Positions 7,957-16,623 of a stretch of DNA of 64,000 nucleotides are shown here, in pieces. The notes beneath the pieces are model-generated. The model saw nothing but the letters and a program-made list of their open reading frames with translations, was not told where the DNA came from and ran no database searches. Origin of the DNA: DASQHW01 sp038238245 (GTDB taxonomy: Bacteria > Actinomycetota > Acidimicrobiia > IMCC26256 > PALSA-610); contig JBBRXX010000026.1 of NCBI GenBank assembly GCA_038238245.1, positions 6,117-70,116 on the forward strand, read 5' to 3'. The translations under genes were made by a program, and so were the position numbers. Each line of letters begins with the position of its first letter. Position 1 is the first letter of the stretch.

Positions 7957-9070
7957 CCGCTTCGAGCTTCCCGAGGTCGAGGGTGTCCTCACGAGCGCCC
8001 AGGTCGCCCAGACCGTCGATGCCATCGCCGGTGTGCAGCTCCCCGACGGCAACATCCCGTGGGTTCCGGGCGGCCACACCGACCCGTGGAACCTGGTCGA
8101 AGCCGCGATGGCTCTCGACGTGGGCGGCCGGTACGCCGAAGCCGAACGCGCGTACGCGTGGCTGACCGCCAACCAGCACGACGCGGGCTGCTGGCATGCG
8201 TACTACCTGGGTGACGACGTGAAGGAGCACACGCTCGACACCAACGTCACGTGTTACATCGCGAATGGTGTCTGGCATCACTATCTCTGCACGCGTGACG
8301 CGGGATTCCTCGAGTCGATGTTCCCCGTCGTGGAGCGTGCGATCGACTTTGCCCTCGACCACCAGCACCCGACCGGCGAGATCGAATGGGACGCGGATCC
8401 CGCGCGCATCGACGGCAAGGGCGCGTTGCTGACCGGTTCGTCGAGCATCTACTCGTCGTTGCGCTGCGCGATCGCGGCCGCGGAACGCCTTGGCCGTGAG
8501 CGACCGGACTGGGAGCTGTCGCTCGGCTCGTTGGCGATCGCCATCGCGCACCGCCCCGAGCGCTTCCTCGAAAAAGAGCGTTGGGCGATGGACTGGTATT
8601 ACCCGATCCTGAGCGGTGTGCTGCGCGGTCACGCCGCGCACGCGCGCATCGCGTCCAAGTGGCACACGTTCGTCGCGCCGACCCGGGGCGTGCGCTGTGT
8701 CTCGGACCAGCCGTGGATCACCGCGGCCGAGACGTGCGAGCTCGTGATGGCGCTCGACGCCATCGGGCTCGACGAGCGTGCCCGAACGCTGTTCGAGTGG
8801 GTGCAATTCCTGCGCCACGACGACGGGTCCTACTGGACGGGGATGAACTTCGAGGGCGAGCGGTTCGAGCAACCGGGTGTCTACTTCACCGCCGAGCAGC
8901 CGACATGGAACAGCGCGGCGGTGGTGCTGGCGGCCAACGCGCTCGGCGGGCACGGCCCCACTGCCGGATTGTTCCGCGGCGCGGGGCTGCCCGCGGGCCT
9001 CACTGCAAGCGAGCTCATCGAGGCGGGCACCGCGATCGAGGCGGAACGAGCCGCACGCGAGCAGCGCTGA
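7946..9070 (+). CDS. Alpha/alpha-barrel (terpenoid cyclase/prenyltransferase-like) protein
   Basis: About 374 residues from a TTG at 7946 that overlaps the methyltransferase stop; no better start is seen. The sequence has repeated barrel-type blocks such as GNIPWVPGGHTDPWNLVEAAMAL, broken here into PDGNIPW and DPWNLVEAAMALD, AYAWLTANQHDAGCWHAY and EWVQFLRHDDGSYWTG. These QxxDGxW-like repeats are what automatic annotation calls prenyltransferase/squalene oxidase repeats. No DxDD cyclase motif is visible, so a true terpene cyclase is unlikely. A carbohydrate-acting (alpha/alpha)6 enzyme fits the context equally well. Confidence 0.75.
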   Translation: MTNSRFELPEVEGVLTSAQVAQTVDAIAGVQLPDGNIPWVPGGHTDPWNLVEAAMALDVGGRYAEAERAYAWLTANQHDAGCWHAYYLGDDVKEHTLDTNVTCYIANGVWHHYLCTRDAGFLESMFPVVERAIDFALDHQHPTGEIEWDADPARIDGKGALLTGSSSIYSSLRCAIAAAERLGRERPDWELSLGSLAIAIAHRPERFLEKERWAMDWYYPILSGVLRGHAAHARIASKWHTFVAPTRGVRCVSDQPWITAAETCELVMALDAIGLDERARTLFEWVQFLRHDDGSYWTGMNFEGERFEQPGVYFTAEQPTWNSAAVVLAANALGGHGPTAGLFRGAGLPAGLTASELIEAGTAIEAERAAREQR

Positions 9071-9103
9071 ACGAGCATGCGCGCAGTCGCGCGTGCGCCG
9101 TCG

Positions 9104-9109
9104 TAAATT
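9104..9109 (+). promoter_or_regulatory. -10 element (TAAATT) for leaderless transcript
   Basis: TAAATT ends 7 bases before the ATG at 9117, in a short AT-rich patch of otherwise GC-rich DNA. Confidence 0.55.
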
Positions 9110-9116
9110 TCCGCCG

Positions 9117-9815
9117 ATGCGAACGTGGCGGCGGGCACGAGCGATCGACCAGACGCCGGCGTGGCCGCCACCCGACGCGCGCCCGGCCGACCGGGAGCAG
9201 GCCTGGGCGCCGCCTCCGATGTGGTCCCAGGCCTGGCCCGCCGCGCCGGCGGCGCCCAACCTGTCACCGGCGACGCCACCCGTGCCGACGGCGCCACCCG
9301 CGCCATCCGCACCACCCGCGCCTGTGGCCGACCCCCCGACCGCTTCTCCCGCCGCCGACATGTCCGTCGAGCTCATCCGGGTGCTCGGCGCGGTGGCGAC
9401 GATGTGCGACCGGGTGATCGAGTTCGTCGAGGCCGATCGCGCCGAACGGCACCACATGATCGAGCTGCTCACACACCTGTCGCGCTCGGCGACGCCACCC
9501 GAGCCCCCCGCCCCGAACGGCAACGGCGAGCGCGTCGTCGGCGGGTCAATGCCGTCGGTGCGCGATCCGGCGATCGATCTCCGGCCCTCCGAGACCGCCG
9601 TCGAGGTGCGATGCCGCTTCGGTGACCGCTGGGTGGAGGGCTTCGAGATCTTCGAAGTGCTGCAGGACGATCTCGGCGTCCGCTACCGGCTCCGCCGCCG
9701 CGTCGACGGTGTCGTGCTTCCCGAGCTCTTCGGCGCCGCGGCGATCCGCCATGTCGAGACGTTCGAGGAGCTCACACCCGCGTCCCCGCACGACCGCCAC
9801 TGGTCACCGCTGTAA
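9117..9815 (+). CDS. Uncharacterised protein with Pro/Ala-rich N-terminus
   Basis: 232 residues. The first ~80 are Pro/Ala/Trp-rich and probably disordered (AWPPPD, MWSQAWPAAP, PPAPSAPPAPV). A helical middle (SVELIRVLGAVATMCDRVIE) and a compact C-terminal part (VEVRCRFGDRWVEGFEIFEV, then YRLRRRVDGVVLP) follow. I do not recognise the family. It starts from its own leaderless promoter after the glycosyltransferase operon and overlaps the convergent methyltransferase-like gene by 12 bases. Confidence 0.75.
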   Translation: MRTWRRARAIDQTPAWPPPDARPADREQAWAPPPMWSQAWPAAPAAPNLSPATPPVPTAPPAPSAPPAPVADPPTASPAADMSVELIRVLGAVATMCDRVIEFVEADRAERHHMIELLTHLSRSATPPEPPAPNGNGERVVGGSMPSVRDPAIDLRPSETAVEVRCRFGDRWVEGFEIFEVLQDDLGVRYRLRRRVDGVVLPELFGAAAIRHVETFEELTPASPHDRHWSPL

Positions 9816-10418
9816 GAGCCGCAACGAGCCTGTGGCCGACACGGGCGTGAAGCCGTCGTCGACCGCGCGCCGCCAGACGTGGAACGGCGCCTGGCCGCCT
9901 TCCGACGGATCCTCGAAGACGTCGTGGATCGCGAGCGTGCCGCCGGGCATGACGTGCGGCGACCAGCATGCGTAATCGGCCATGGCGACCTCTTCGGCAT
10001 GCCCGCCGTCGATGAAGAGGAACGCGAGCGGCGTACGCCATGCTTGCGCGACGGCCTGGGAGTGACCGACGATCGCGACCACGACATCCTCGAGACCGGC
10101 CTCTTCGATCGTGCGCCGGAAGAAGGGAAGCGTGTCCATGCGCCCGGTGCGAGCGTCGACGACGTCGGCGTCGTGATGTTCCCAGCCCGACTGGTTCTCC
10201 TCCGAACCGCGATGGTGGTCAACGGTGAACACAATCGTGCCGGCTGTACGGGCCGCGGCACCGAGAAAGACCGCCGACTTCCCGCAGTACGTGCCGATCT
10301 CGAGCAGCGGTCCGAGACCGCCCGCCTCGCGTGCGGCGTCATGCAGCGCAAGGCCTTCCTCGTCGGGCATGAAACCCTTCGCGGCCCGCGCCACCGACAA
10401 CAGCTGCGCGTCCATCAC
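9804..10418 (-). CDS. Class I SAM-dependent methyltransferase, Methyltransf_24/cephalosporin hydroxylase-like
   Basis: About 204 residues. GPLLEIGTYCGKSAVFLGAA is the SAM-binding motif I, VFTVDHHRGSEENQ carries the acidic ribose ligand, and LAFLFIDGGHAEEV with WSPHVMPGGTLAIHDVFEDP follows. This is the O-methyltransferase-like pattern seen in CmcI/Methyltransf_24 proteins. The His/Asp-rich loop suggests a metal-dependent enzyme. Adjacent GTG (10418) and ATG (10415) are possible starts; TAGTCT lies 8 bases before the GTG. It is divergent from the GT87 gene. Confidence 0.85.
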   Translation of the reverse strand: MMDAQLLSVARAAKGFMPDEEGLALHDAAREAGGLGPLLEIGTYCGKSAVFLGAAARTAGTIVFTVDHHRGSEENQSGWEHHDADVVDARTGRMDTLPFFRRTIEEAGLEDVVVAIVGHSQAVAQAWRTPLAFLFIDGGHAEEVAMADYACWSPHVMPGGTLAIHDVFEDPSEGGQAPFHVWRRAVDDGFTPVSATGSLRLLQR

Positions 10419-10426
10419 GAGCGGGC

Positions 10427-10432
10427 AGACTA
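10427..10432 (-). promoter_or_regulatory. -10 element (TAGTCT) for the methyltransferase-like gene
   Basis: TAGTCT on the minus strand lies 8 bases before the GTG at 10418. The region is only about 20 bases wide and must also carry the promoter of the divergent GT87 gene. Confidence 0.5.
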
Positions 10433-10437
10433 GAGCC

Positions 10438-11652
10438 GTGCGCGTCGCCGCCGGGACCCACGACATGCGTCGTCTCGTCCTGCCTGCGGTCGGCATCGTT
10501 GCGATCGGTCTCGCGCTGGAGGTCGCGAATCTCGCCGGCGGCCACCGCCAGGGCATCGACTACGACGTGTACTGGGCCGCGGGCCGGGCCGTCGTGCACG
10601 GCAAGTCGGTGTTCAGTCCCTGGATGGCCACACAGATGGTGCATTCGCTGCCATTCACATATCCGCCCTTCGCCGCGCTGTGCGCAGTCCCGTTCGGGCT
10701 CGTCGCGAACCGCGCCGGCTTCTTGGCCTGGACGCTCGCGTCGATCGTGATGCTCGGATTCGTGGTCCACGCAACGATGCCGCTCCTCGTCGCCCGGAGC
10801 GCCCGGCCGCGAATCGCGCTCACGCTCGCGATCCTCGTCGCGCTGGTGTTGGCGCCCGTGATGACCGGGCTCGGCCACGGCCAGCTCGGCATCGCGTTGA
10901 TGACGATGTGCATCTTCGATTGCGTCTCGACGCGACCTCGGTGGCCCCGGGGGCTGCTGATCGGAATCGCGACCGCGGTCAAGCTGTTGCCGGGCATCTT
11001 CATCGTCTACCTGTGGCTCACCGGCCGCCGCCGGGCGGCAATCACCGCGACGGTGACGACCGCCGTGCTCTCGCTCGGTGCCGCCGTGGTGCTCCCCGGC
11101 GACTCCCGCACGTTCTGGACGTCGCGCCTCTTCGACAACAGCCGGGTCGGAAGCAACGCGTACTTCAGCAATCAGTCATTGAACGGAATGCTTCGGCGCG
11201 CGCTCGGCTCGCATACGCAGCTCTTGTGGATCGCGTCGGCCGTGGTCGTTGCAGTCGTCGGCATGCGTTACGCAATGCAGGCCAGTCGACGCGGGCAGGA
11301 GCTGCTGGGCGTGTGTCTCGCCGCGCTCGTCGGCGTCCTCACGTCACCCGTCTCGTGGGTGCATCATCTCGTCTGGATCGTCCCGGTGCTCGCGGTGCTC
11401 ATCGGCGACGCGACCGATCGGCGCCGCGTCGCACTCACCCTTTCGTTGGCCGCGTTCTTCGCGCTCAAGCTGCCGTATCTCGGAGACGGCTTCGACCCGG
11501 GATGGGGGTGGGCATGGCTCGCGGGACCGTTGAAAGACGCCTACGGCATCGCGTGTCTCGTGCTGCTCTTCGCGTTGCCCCGCCTGGTCGGCGCTAGACC
11601 AGGGCTTGTCGAACCGCGGCAACCAGCGCCCGCTGCTCCGCCTTCGTCGTGA
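10438..11652 (+). CDS. GT87 family polyprenyl-phosphate-dependent mannosyltransferase-like membrane protein (GT-C fold)
   Basis: 404 residues with about nine or ten hydrophobic helices. After the first helix comes GIDYDVYWAAGRAVVHGKSV, the loop with the catalytic Asp seen in GT87 enzymes, followed by FTYPPFAAL. GHGQLGIALMTM, ATAVKLLPGIFIVYLW and SPVSWVHHLVWIVP are also hallmarks of the PimE-like family. Known members add alpha-mannose from polyprenyl-phosphate-mannose outside the membrane. The GTG at 10438 or the ATG at 10465 may start it. The 3' end overlaps the convergent gene at 11594 by 59 bases. Confidence 0.88.
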   Translation: MRVAAGTHDMRRLVLPAVGIVAIGLALEVANLAGGHRQGIDYDVYWAAGRAVVHGKSVFSPWMATQMVHSLPFTYPPFAALCAVPFGLVANRAGFLAWTLASIVMLGFVVHATMPLLVARSARPRIALTLAILVALVLAPVMTGLGHGQLGIALMTMCIFDCVSTRPRWPRGLLIGIATAVKLLPGIFIVYLWLTGRRRAAITATVTTAVLSLGAAVVLPGDSRTFWTSRLFDNSRVGSNAYFSNQSLNGMLRRALGSHTQLLWIASAVVVAVVGMRYAMQASRRGQELLGVCLAALVGVLTSPVSWVHHLVWIVPVLAVLIGDATDRRRVALTLSLAAFFALKLPYLGDGFDPGWGWAWLAGPLKDAYGIACLVLLFALPRLVGARPGLVEPRQPAPAAPPSS

Positions 11653-11848
11653 CCCTCAGGCGGTCGAAGTCCGTGCCGTCGACGCGCAGGTCGGCATAGA
11701 AGTCGTCGCCGTCGACGTGGAAGTGCAGGAATGCCCTCGAGCGCCGGTAGAAGACGCCGGGTGTGCGCTCCACCAACCCGTCGATCCCGCGGAGCTGTTC
11801 GAGCACCGGCGCCATGGGATCGAGCTCGCCGTCGCGTGGATGACGCAC
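11594..11848 (-). CDS. Small uncharacterised protein downstream of the acyl-CoA mutase
   Basis: 84 residues from a GTG 3 bases after the mutase stop. The sequence reads as a small alpha/beta protein: MAPVLEQLRGIDGLVER, FYRRSRAFLHFHVDGDDFYA, then DFDRLRVTTKAEQRALVAAV. I do not know the family. Its tight position suggests co-transcription and coupled translation with the mutase. Its last 20 codons lie antisense to the end of the GT87 gene. Confidence 0.7.
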   Translation of the reverse strand: MRHPRDGELDPMAPVLEQLRGIDGLVERTPGVFYRRSRAFLHFHVDGDDFYADLRVDGTDFDRLRVTTKAEQRALVAAVRQALV

Positions 11849-11851
11849 GGG

Positions 11852-13444
11852 TCAGATCCTCGGATCTTCGACCCACCGCCCGAAGACATCCGCGAGCGCG
11901 TCGACGACCTCGCCGAGGGTCGCGTACGCAGCCGCCGCCTCGAGCAACGCGGGCATGAGGTTCGCATCGGGCTCGGCCGCATCGGTCCGGACCCGGGTCA
12001 GGCTTCGCTCCACGGCCTCCGCGTTGCGGTCGTGCTTCACCTTCTCGAGCCGCCGCCGTTGCTCGTCTTCCACTTCGGGACCGATGCGCAGCGTCGGCGG
12101 CGGGGCCTCGCCGTTGCCCTCGAGGAACGCGTTGACGCCGACGATCACGTCCCGGCCCGCGTTGAGCTTGCGCTCCAGGTCGTAGGCCGAGTCGGCGATC
12201 TCTCCCTGGTACCAACCTTCCTCGCACCCTTGGATCGCGCCGTCGAGCATCGAGCCGTCACCGCGTTGTGCGATCTCGGCGAACACTTCTTCGGCGCGCC
12301 GTTCCAGCTCGTCGGTCAGCGCTTCGACGTACCAGGAGCCGCCGAGGGGATCGGCCACGTTCGCGACGCGGGTCTCGTGCGCGATTACCTGCTGGGTGCG
12401 GAGCGCGATCCTCGCCGCCTTGTCGGTGGGCAGCGCGAACGTCTCGTCCATCGAATTCGTGTGCAGGCTCTGCGTACCTCCCAGCACGCCGGCCATCGCC
12501 TCGATCGCCGTGCGCACGATGTTCACCTCGGGCTGCTGTGCCGTGAGCGAGACGCCGGCGGTTTGCGTGTGGAAGCGCATCTGGAGCGATCGTTCGCCCC
12601 GCGCGCCATAGCGATCCTTCATCCAGCGCGCCCAGATGCGCCGCGCGGCGCGGTATTTGGCGATCTCCTCGAAGAAGTCGATGTGGGCGTTGAAGAAGAA
12701 CGACAGGCGAGGCGCGAACGCGTCGACGTCCAGGCCGGCGCGTTGCCCGAGCTCGACGTAGGCGAAGCCGTTCGCGACCGTGAACGCAAGCTCCTGGGCG
12801 GCCGTCGAGCCCGCCTCCCGGATGTGGTATCCGGAGATCGAGATCGGGTGCCACTTCGGCAGCTCGGCCGCGCAGAAGGCGATCGTGTCGCGCACCAACC
12901 GCATCGACGGCCGCGGCGGGAAGATGAACTCCTTCTGCGCCTGGTACTCCTTGAGGATGTCGTTCTGGAGGGTGCCGCCGAGCCGGGTGCGTGGGACGCC
13001 GTTGCCTTCGGCGTTCGCGACGAACATCGCGAAGATCACCGCCGCGGGCCCGTTGATCGTCATCGACGTGGTGACCTCGCCGAGATCGATGTCACGGTAG
13101 AGATCTTCGACGTCGGCGAGCGTGTCAACCGCGACGCCGCATTTCCCGACCTCGCCGAGCGCGAGCTCGTCGTCGGAGTCGCGGCCCATCAACGTCGGCA
13201 GGTCGAACGCGGTCGAGAGCCCGTCGCTGCCGGCGGCGAGCAGCTCGTGGAAGCGCCGGTTCGTGTCGATCGCGGTACCGAAACCGGCGAACATCCGCAT
13301 CGTCCAGAGCTTCGACCGGTACATCGACGCGTATGGCCCGCGCGTGTACGGATACGCGCCCGGGCGTTCCGCATCGGCAGGTCCGTACACAGGATCCACC
13401 GGTACGCCGGACATCGTCGTGAAGTCGGCGTCGCGCTGCTCCAT
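11852..13444 (-). CDS. Acyl-CoA mutase large subunit (methylmalonyl-CoA mutase family)
   Basis: 530 residues covering the TIM-barrel catalytic domain. YPYTRGPYASMYRSKLWTMR, FAGFGTAIDTN and LSTAFDLPTLMGRDSD match the substrate-binding N-terminus, and SISGYHIREAGSTAAQELAF the active-site region. The B12-binding domain (DxHxxG...SxL...GG) is absent, so a separate small subunit must supply cobalamin; none is seen in this window. Substrate could be methylmalonyl-, isobutyryl- or another acyl-CoA. It lies 11 bases after the SDR gene and a TAGACT box overlaps that stop, so it may have both operon and internal promoters. Confidence 0.92.
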   Translation of the reverse strand: MEQRDADFTTMSGVPVDPVYGPADAERPGAYPYTRGPYASMYRSKLWTMRMFAGFGTAIDTNRRFHELLAAGSDGLSTAFDLPTLMGRDSDDELALGEVGKCGVAVDTLADVEDLYRDIDLGEVTTSMTINGPAAVIFAMFVANAEGNGVPRTRLGGTLQNDILKEYQAQKEFIFPPRPSMRLVRDTIAFCAAELPKWHPISISGYHIREAGSTAAQELAFTVANGFAYVELGQRAGLDVDAFAPRLSFFFNAHIDFFEEIAKYRAARRIWARWMKDRYGARGERSLQMRFHTQTAGVSLTAQQPEVNIVRTAIEAMAGVLGGTQSLHTNSMDETFALPTDKAARIALRTQQVIAHETRVANVADPLGGSWYVEALTDELERRAEEVFAEIAQRGDGSMLDGAIQGCEEGWYQGEIADSAYDLERKLNAGRDVIVGVNAFLEGNGEAPPPTLRIGPEVEDEQRRRLEKVKHDRNAEAVERSLTRVRTDAAEPDANLMPALLEAAAAYATLGEVVDALADVFGRWVEDPRI

Positions 13445-13455
13445 CGGGCGCGAGT

Positions 13456-14256
13456 CTAGAGCCCGAGCAATTGGGTCACGCCGTGGTCGCGGCCGGCCGT
13501 GTAGCCGCCGTCGACGGCGATCGCCTGGCCGGTGACGAACGATGCGTCACTCGACACGAGGAACAGCGCGACCGCCGCAATCTCCTCCGGGCGTCCGAGC
13601 CGGCGGAGCTTGTGCTCCTCCCGGACCTCCTCGCGCACCTGTTCCAGTCCCGGCATACCGAAGACGCCTTCGAGCATCGGCGTCTCGATGAAGCCCGGAC
13701 AGATCGAGTTGGCGCGGATCCCCGCACGGCCGTAGTCGATCGCGAGGTTCTTGGTGAAGATCACGACCGCGCCCTTCGACGCGTTGTACGAGCTGCCGCC
13801 CGCGGTGCCCTCCAGGCCTTCCACGCTCGCGACCGTGACGACACTGCCGCGCTCGCCGTCGACAGCGTCCTGCCGCAACATGTGCGCGATCGCGTGCTTC
13901 GCGGAAAGAAACGTACCGGTGAGGTTCACGTCGAGGACCCGTTGCCACTCGTGACGATCGAGCAAGTGCGCGGGTCCGCCGCCGGCGACACCCGCCGCGG
14001 TGACGACCGTGTCCACGCGGCAGTGCTCGGCAACCACGGCATCGAACAACCGTGCCATCGCGTCCTCGTCGCGCACGTCGCCTTGCGCGAACGACACCTC
14101 CGGCGCACCTGACGGCAGCGTCAACTCCATCTGCGGCTCCGTGACGTCGAGACCCACGACGCGCGCACCTTCGGACGCGAACCGCGACACGCACGCGAGG
14201 CCGATGCCCGACGCCGCACCGGTGATCACCGCCACCTTGCCGTCCAAACGTCCCAT
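13456..14256 (-). CDS. Short-chain dehydrogenase/reductase
   Basis: 266 residues, classical SDR. The NAD(P)-binding TGAASGIG is near residue 12, VTAAGVAGGG replaces the usual NNAG, and the catalytic set is SVEGLEG with YNASKGAVV. The C-terminus DGGYTAGRDHGV is typical. An acidic residue after the second strand (GLDVTE) suggests NAD. It is upstream of the mutase in the same direction, hinting at a shared acyl-CoA or branched-chain pathway (inference). Confidence 0.9.
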   Translation of the reverse strand: MGRLDGKVAVITGAASGIGLACVSRFASEGARVVGLDVTEPQMELTLPSGAPEVSFAQGDVRDEDAMARLFDAVVAEHCRVDTVVTAAGVAGGGPAHLLDRHEWQRVLDVNLTGTFLSAKHAIAHMLRQDAVDGERGSVVTVASVEGLEGTAGGSSYNASKGAVVIFTKNLAIDYGRAGIRANSICPGFIETPMLEGVFGMPGLEQVREEVREEHKLRRLGRPEEIAAVALFLVSSDASFVTGQAIAVDGGYTAGRDHGVTQLLGL

Positions 14257-14318
14257 GCGGGTTTTCTAGCTTGTCGACTAACGTCAGTCGACCCGGTGGA
14301 AACAGGAGAATCATCTAT

Positions 14319-15314
14319 ATGGATCCGCAACAACGACCCGACCGCAATCTGGCAATGGATCTGATGCGCGCGACCGAGGCCGCCGCGCTCGCGGGCGGAC
14401 GCTGGATGGGACGCGGCGACAAGAACACCGCCGACGGCGCGGCAGTGGAAGCAATGCGGGTCGTGCTCAACAGCGTGTCGATGGAGGGCGTGGTCGTCAT
14501 CGGCGAGGGCGAGAAGGACGAAGCGCCGATGCTCTTCAACGGTGAGCAGATCGGCGACGGCTCACCGCCGAGCATGGACATCGCGGTCGACCCGATCGAC
14601 GGGACGAGGTTGACTGCGTTGGGCCTGGGCGGAGCGATCTCGGTCATCGCGATGAGCGAGCGGGGCACGATGTTCGACCCCGGACCCTGCGTCTACATGG
14701 AGAAGATCGCCGCCGGTCCCGCGGCCGCCGACGTCATCGACCTCAATGCGCCGGTGACCGCGAATCTCGAAGCGGTCGCCAAGGCGCTCGGTGAGAAGGT
14801 CAGCGACGTCACCGCCGTCATCCTCGAGCGCGACCGTCACGCCGACATCATCGCCGAATGCCGCGCCGCGGGCGCGCGCATCCGCTTGATCCCCGACGGC
14901 GACGTCGCCGGCGCGATCTCGGTCGCGTGGCGCAACTCGGGCAATGACATCCTGTTCGGTATCGGCGGCACGCCCGAGGGCGTGATCGCGGCGTGCGCGC
15001 TGCAATGCCTCGGCGGCACGATCCAGGGCCGGTTGTGGCCACGCGACGACGGCGAACGCCGCGCCGCGCTGGACGCCGGCTTCGACGTCGACAAGGTGCT
15101 CACCATCGACGACCTCGTCTCCGGCAACGATGTCTTCTTCGCCGCGACCGGCATCACCGACGGCGAGCTGTTGCGCGGCGTGCGCTACTGGGGCGATGGC
15201 GCGGGTACCCAGAGTCTCGTGATGCGCTCGAAGTCCGGAACGATCCGCATCATCGAGGCCCAGCACCGGTGGACGAAGCTGAGCCAGTACGCCGCCGTCC
15301 GCTACACCAGCTGA
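14319..15314 (+). CDS. glpX: Class II fructose-1,6-bisphosphatase (GlpX)
   Basis: 331 residues. GlpX hydrolyses fructose-1,6-bisphosphate to fructose-6-phosphate in gluconeogenesis, using divalent metals. VVIGEGEKDEAPML and AVDPIDGTRLTAL hold the metal ligands, and FGIGGTPEGVIAACALQC and GRLWPRD are further family signatures. An AGGAGA ribosome site lies 9 bases before the ATG at 14319. A longer TTG start would add 16 residues but lacks that site. The tail overlaps the convergent MFS gene by 13 bases. Confidence 0.97.
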   Translation: MDPQQRPDRNLAMDLMRATEAAALAGGRWMGRGDKNTADGAAVEAMRVVLNSVSMEGVVVIGEGEKDEAPMLFNGEQIGDGSPPSMDIAVDPIDGTRLTALGLGGAISVIAMSERGTMFDPGPCVYMEKIAAGPAAADVIDLNAPVTANLEAVAKALGEKVSDVTAVILERDRHADIIAECRAAGARIRLIPDGDVAGAISVAWRNSGNDILFGIGGTPEGVIAACALQCLGGTIQGRLWPRDDGERRAALDAGFDVDKVLTIDDLVSGNDVFFAATGITDGELLRGVRYWGDGAGTQSLVMRSKSGTIRIIEAQHRWTKLSQYAAVRYTS

Positions 15315-16573
15315 GCGACTTCCTGCGGCTCACGCCGCACGGGCGCGCTCGCGTCCCTTGCTCGAACGCGTCCCGCGGCGAGCACCGCGGCCGCGCCGAC
15401 CGTCACGACGCCGGCCAGCCCGAGGCCGGCGCGGGGGTTCCATTGCTGACAGACCCAGCCGACGAACGGGCCGCCGACGACCGTGCTGCCGAGCGTGAGC
15501 AGCATGTAGATCGACATGATGCGGCCGCGCAGGTGCGCGGGTGATGACACCTGCATGTGCGCGTTCGCGGTCGAGCCGAAGAACGTGGCCAGCGCGCCGA
15601 CCGGAACCAGCGCGAGCACGACCGTTGCGCGCGTCGGCATGACCGCGGCGGCAAAGAGCGCGGCACCGAGAAGGGCCGCCGCCATCACCACGGTTGCCCG
15701 GGTCGGGCGGGCGCGCAGTGCGGCACCGAGCGCGCCGATCACCGTGCCGACGCCGAGCACGGACATGAGGAAGCCCGCGAGCCCGGCATCACCGTCGAAG
15801 GTGTTGCGAGCCATGAGCGTCAGGAACGTCGGGAAGTTGTAGACCAGCGTCCCCACCACCGCTACGAGCAGGATCGTCGACCTGATCTCCTTGGTCGCCC
15901 AGGCGAGCGCGAGACCCTCGCGGATGTGCGGCCGGCCACTCGTGCGGTGGAGCGGCGTCAGCTCGGCCTGGCGCATCGCAAGCAGACTCGCGACCACTGC
16001 GAAGAACGACACCGCGTTGACGAAGAACACCCACGACACGCCCGCCGAAGCGATGACCAAGCCGGCGATCGCAGGACCGGTGATGCGCGCGGAATTGTTC
16101 ACCGCGCTGGTGAGTGCGATCGCGTTCGGCAGCCGGCTCCTTCCGACCATCTCTTCGACGAACGCGTGGCGGGCCGGTTCGTCGACCACGGTGACGAACC
16201 CGAGGGCGATCGCAAGCGCGAACACCATCCAGACGTGCACGACGCCGGTGAGGACGATCAGCCACAGCACCACCGCGAGCACCGCCGCGAGTGTCTGCGT
16301 GATGAGCAGGACCTTGCGCCGGTCGAACCGGTCCGCGATCACGCCTCCCCACAAACCGAACATGAGCACGGGCAGGAACCGGCAGGCGAACGTCGCGCCG
16401 ACCGCCACACCGCTGCCCGTCAGCGTCAGCACCAACCACGCCTCGGCCATGGTCTGCATCCACGAGCCGACGTACGACACCAGATTGCCGCCGAAGTACA
16501 AGCGATAGTTGTACGTATCGAGCGAGCCGAAGGTGCGGCGGAACATCGAGGGCAGGCGGTCGCTTCCGAGCAT
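15302..16573 (-). CDS. MFS transporter (EntS/DHA3-like exporter)
   Basis: 423 residues, 12 hydrophobic segments. The A-loop motif GGVIADRFDRRKVLL lies between helices 2 and 3, and DEPARHAFVEEMV plus NSARITGPAIAGLVIASAGV are characteristic of the DHA3/EntS-like exporter group. SSPAHLRGRIMSIYMLL is the matching signature in the second half. It is a drug- or siderophore-type proton-driven exporter; the cargo is unknown. It sits between glpX and atpC but shows no functional tie to either. Confidence 0.9.
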   Translation of the reverse strand: MLGSDRLPSMFRRTFGSLDTYNYRLYFGGNLVSYVGSWMQTMAEAWLVLTLTGSGVAVGATFACRFLPVLMFGLWGGVIADRFDRRKVLLITQTLAAVLAVVLWLIVLTGVVHVWMVFALAIALGFVTVVDEPARHAFVEEMVGRSRLPNAIALTSAVNNSARITGPAIAGLVIASAGVSWVFFVNAVSFFAVVASLLAMRQAELTPLHRTSGRPHIREGLALAWATKEIRSTILLVAVVGTLVYNFPTFLTLMARNTFDGDAGLAGFLMSVLGVGTVIGALGAALRARPTRATVVMAAALLGAALFAAAVMPTRATVVLALVPVGALATFFGSTANAHMQVSSPAHLRGRIMSIYMLLTLGSTVVGGPFVGWVCQQWNPRAGLGLAGVVTVGAAAVLAAGRVRARDASAPVRREPQEVAQLV

Positions 16574-16623
16574 GGCTCCGTCACGCTAACCGGTGCCGTG
16601 GGAGCGCCCGCCGTGGTTTCGGC

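Noticed and set aside
13445..13458. Independent leaderless promoter for the acyl-CoA mutase
   Set aside because: The TAGACT overlaps the TAG stop of the preceding SDR gene, so the match may simply reflect the stop codon; kept only as a note.
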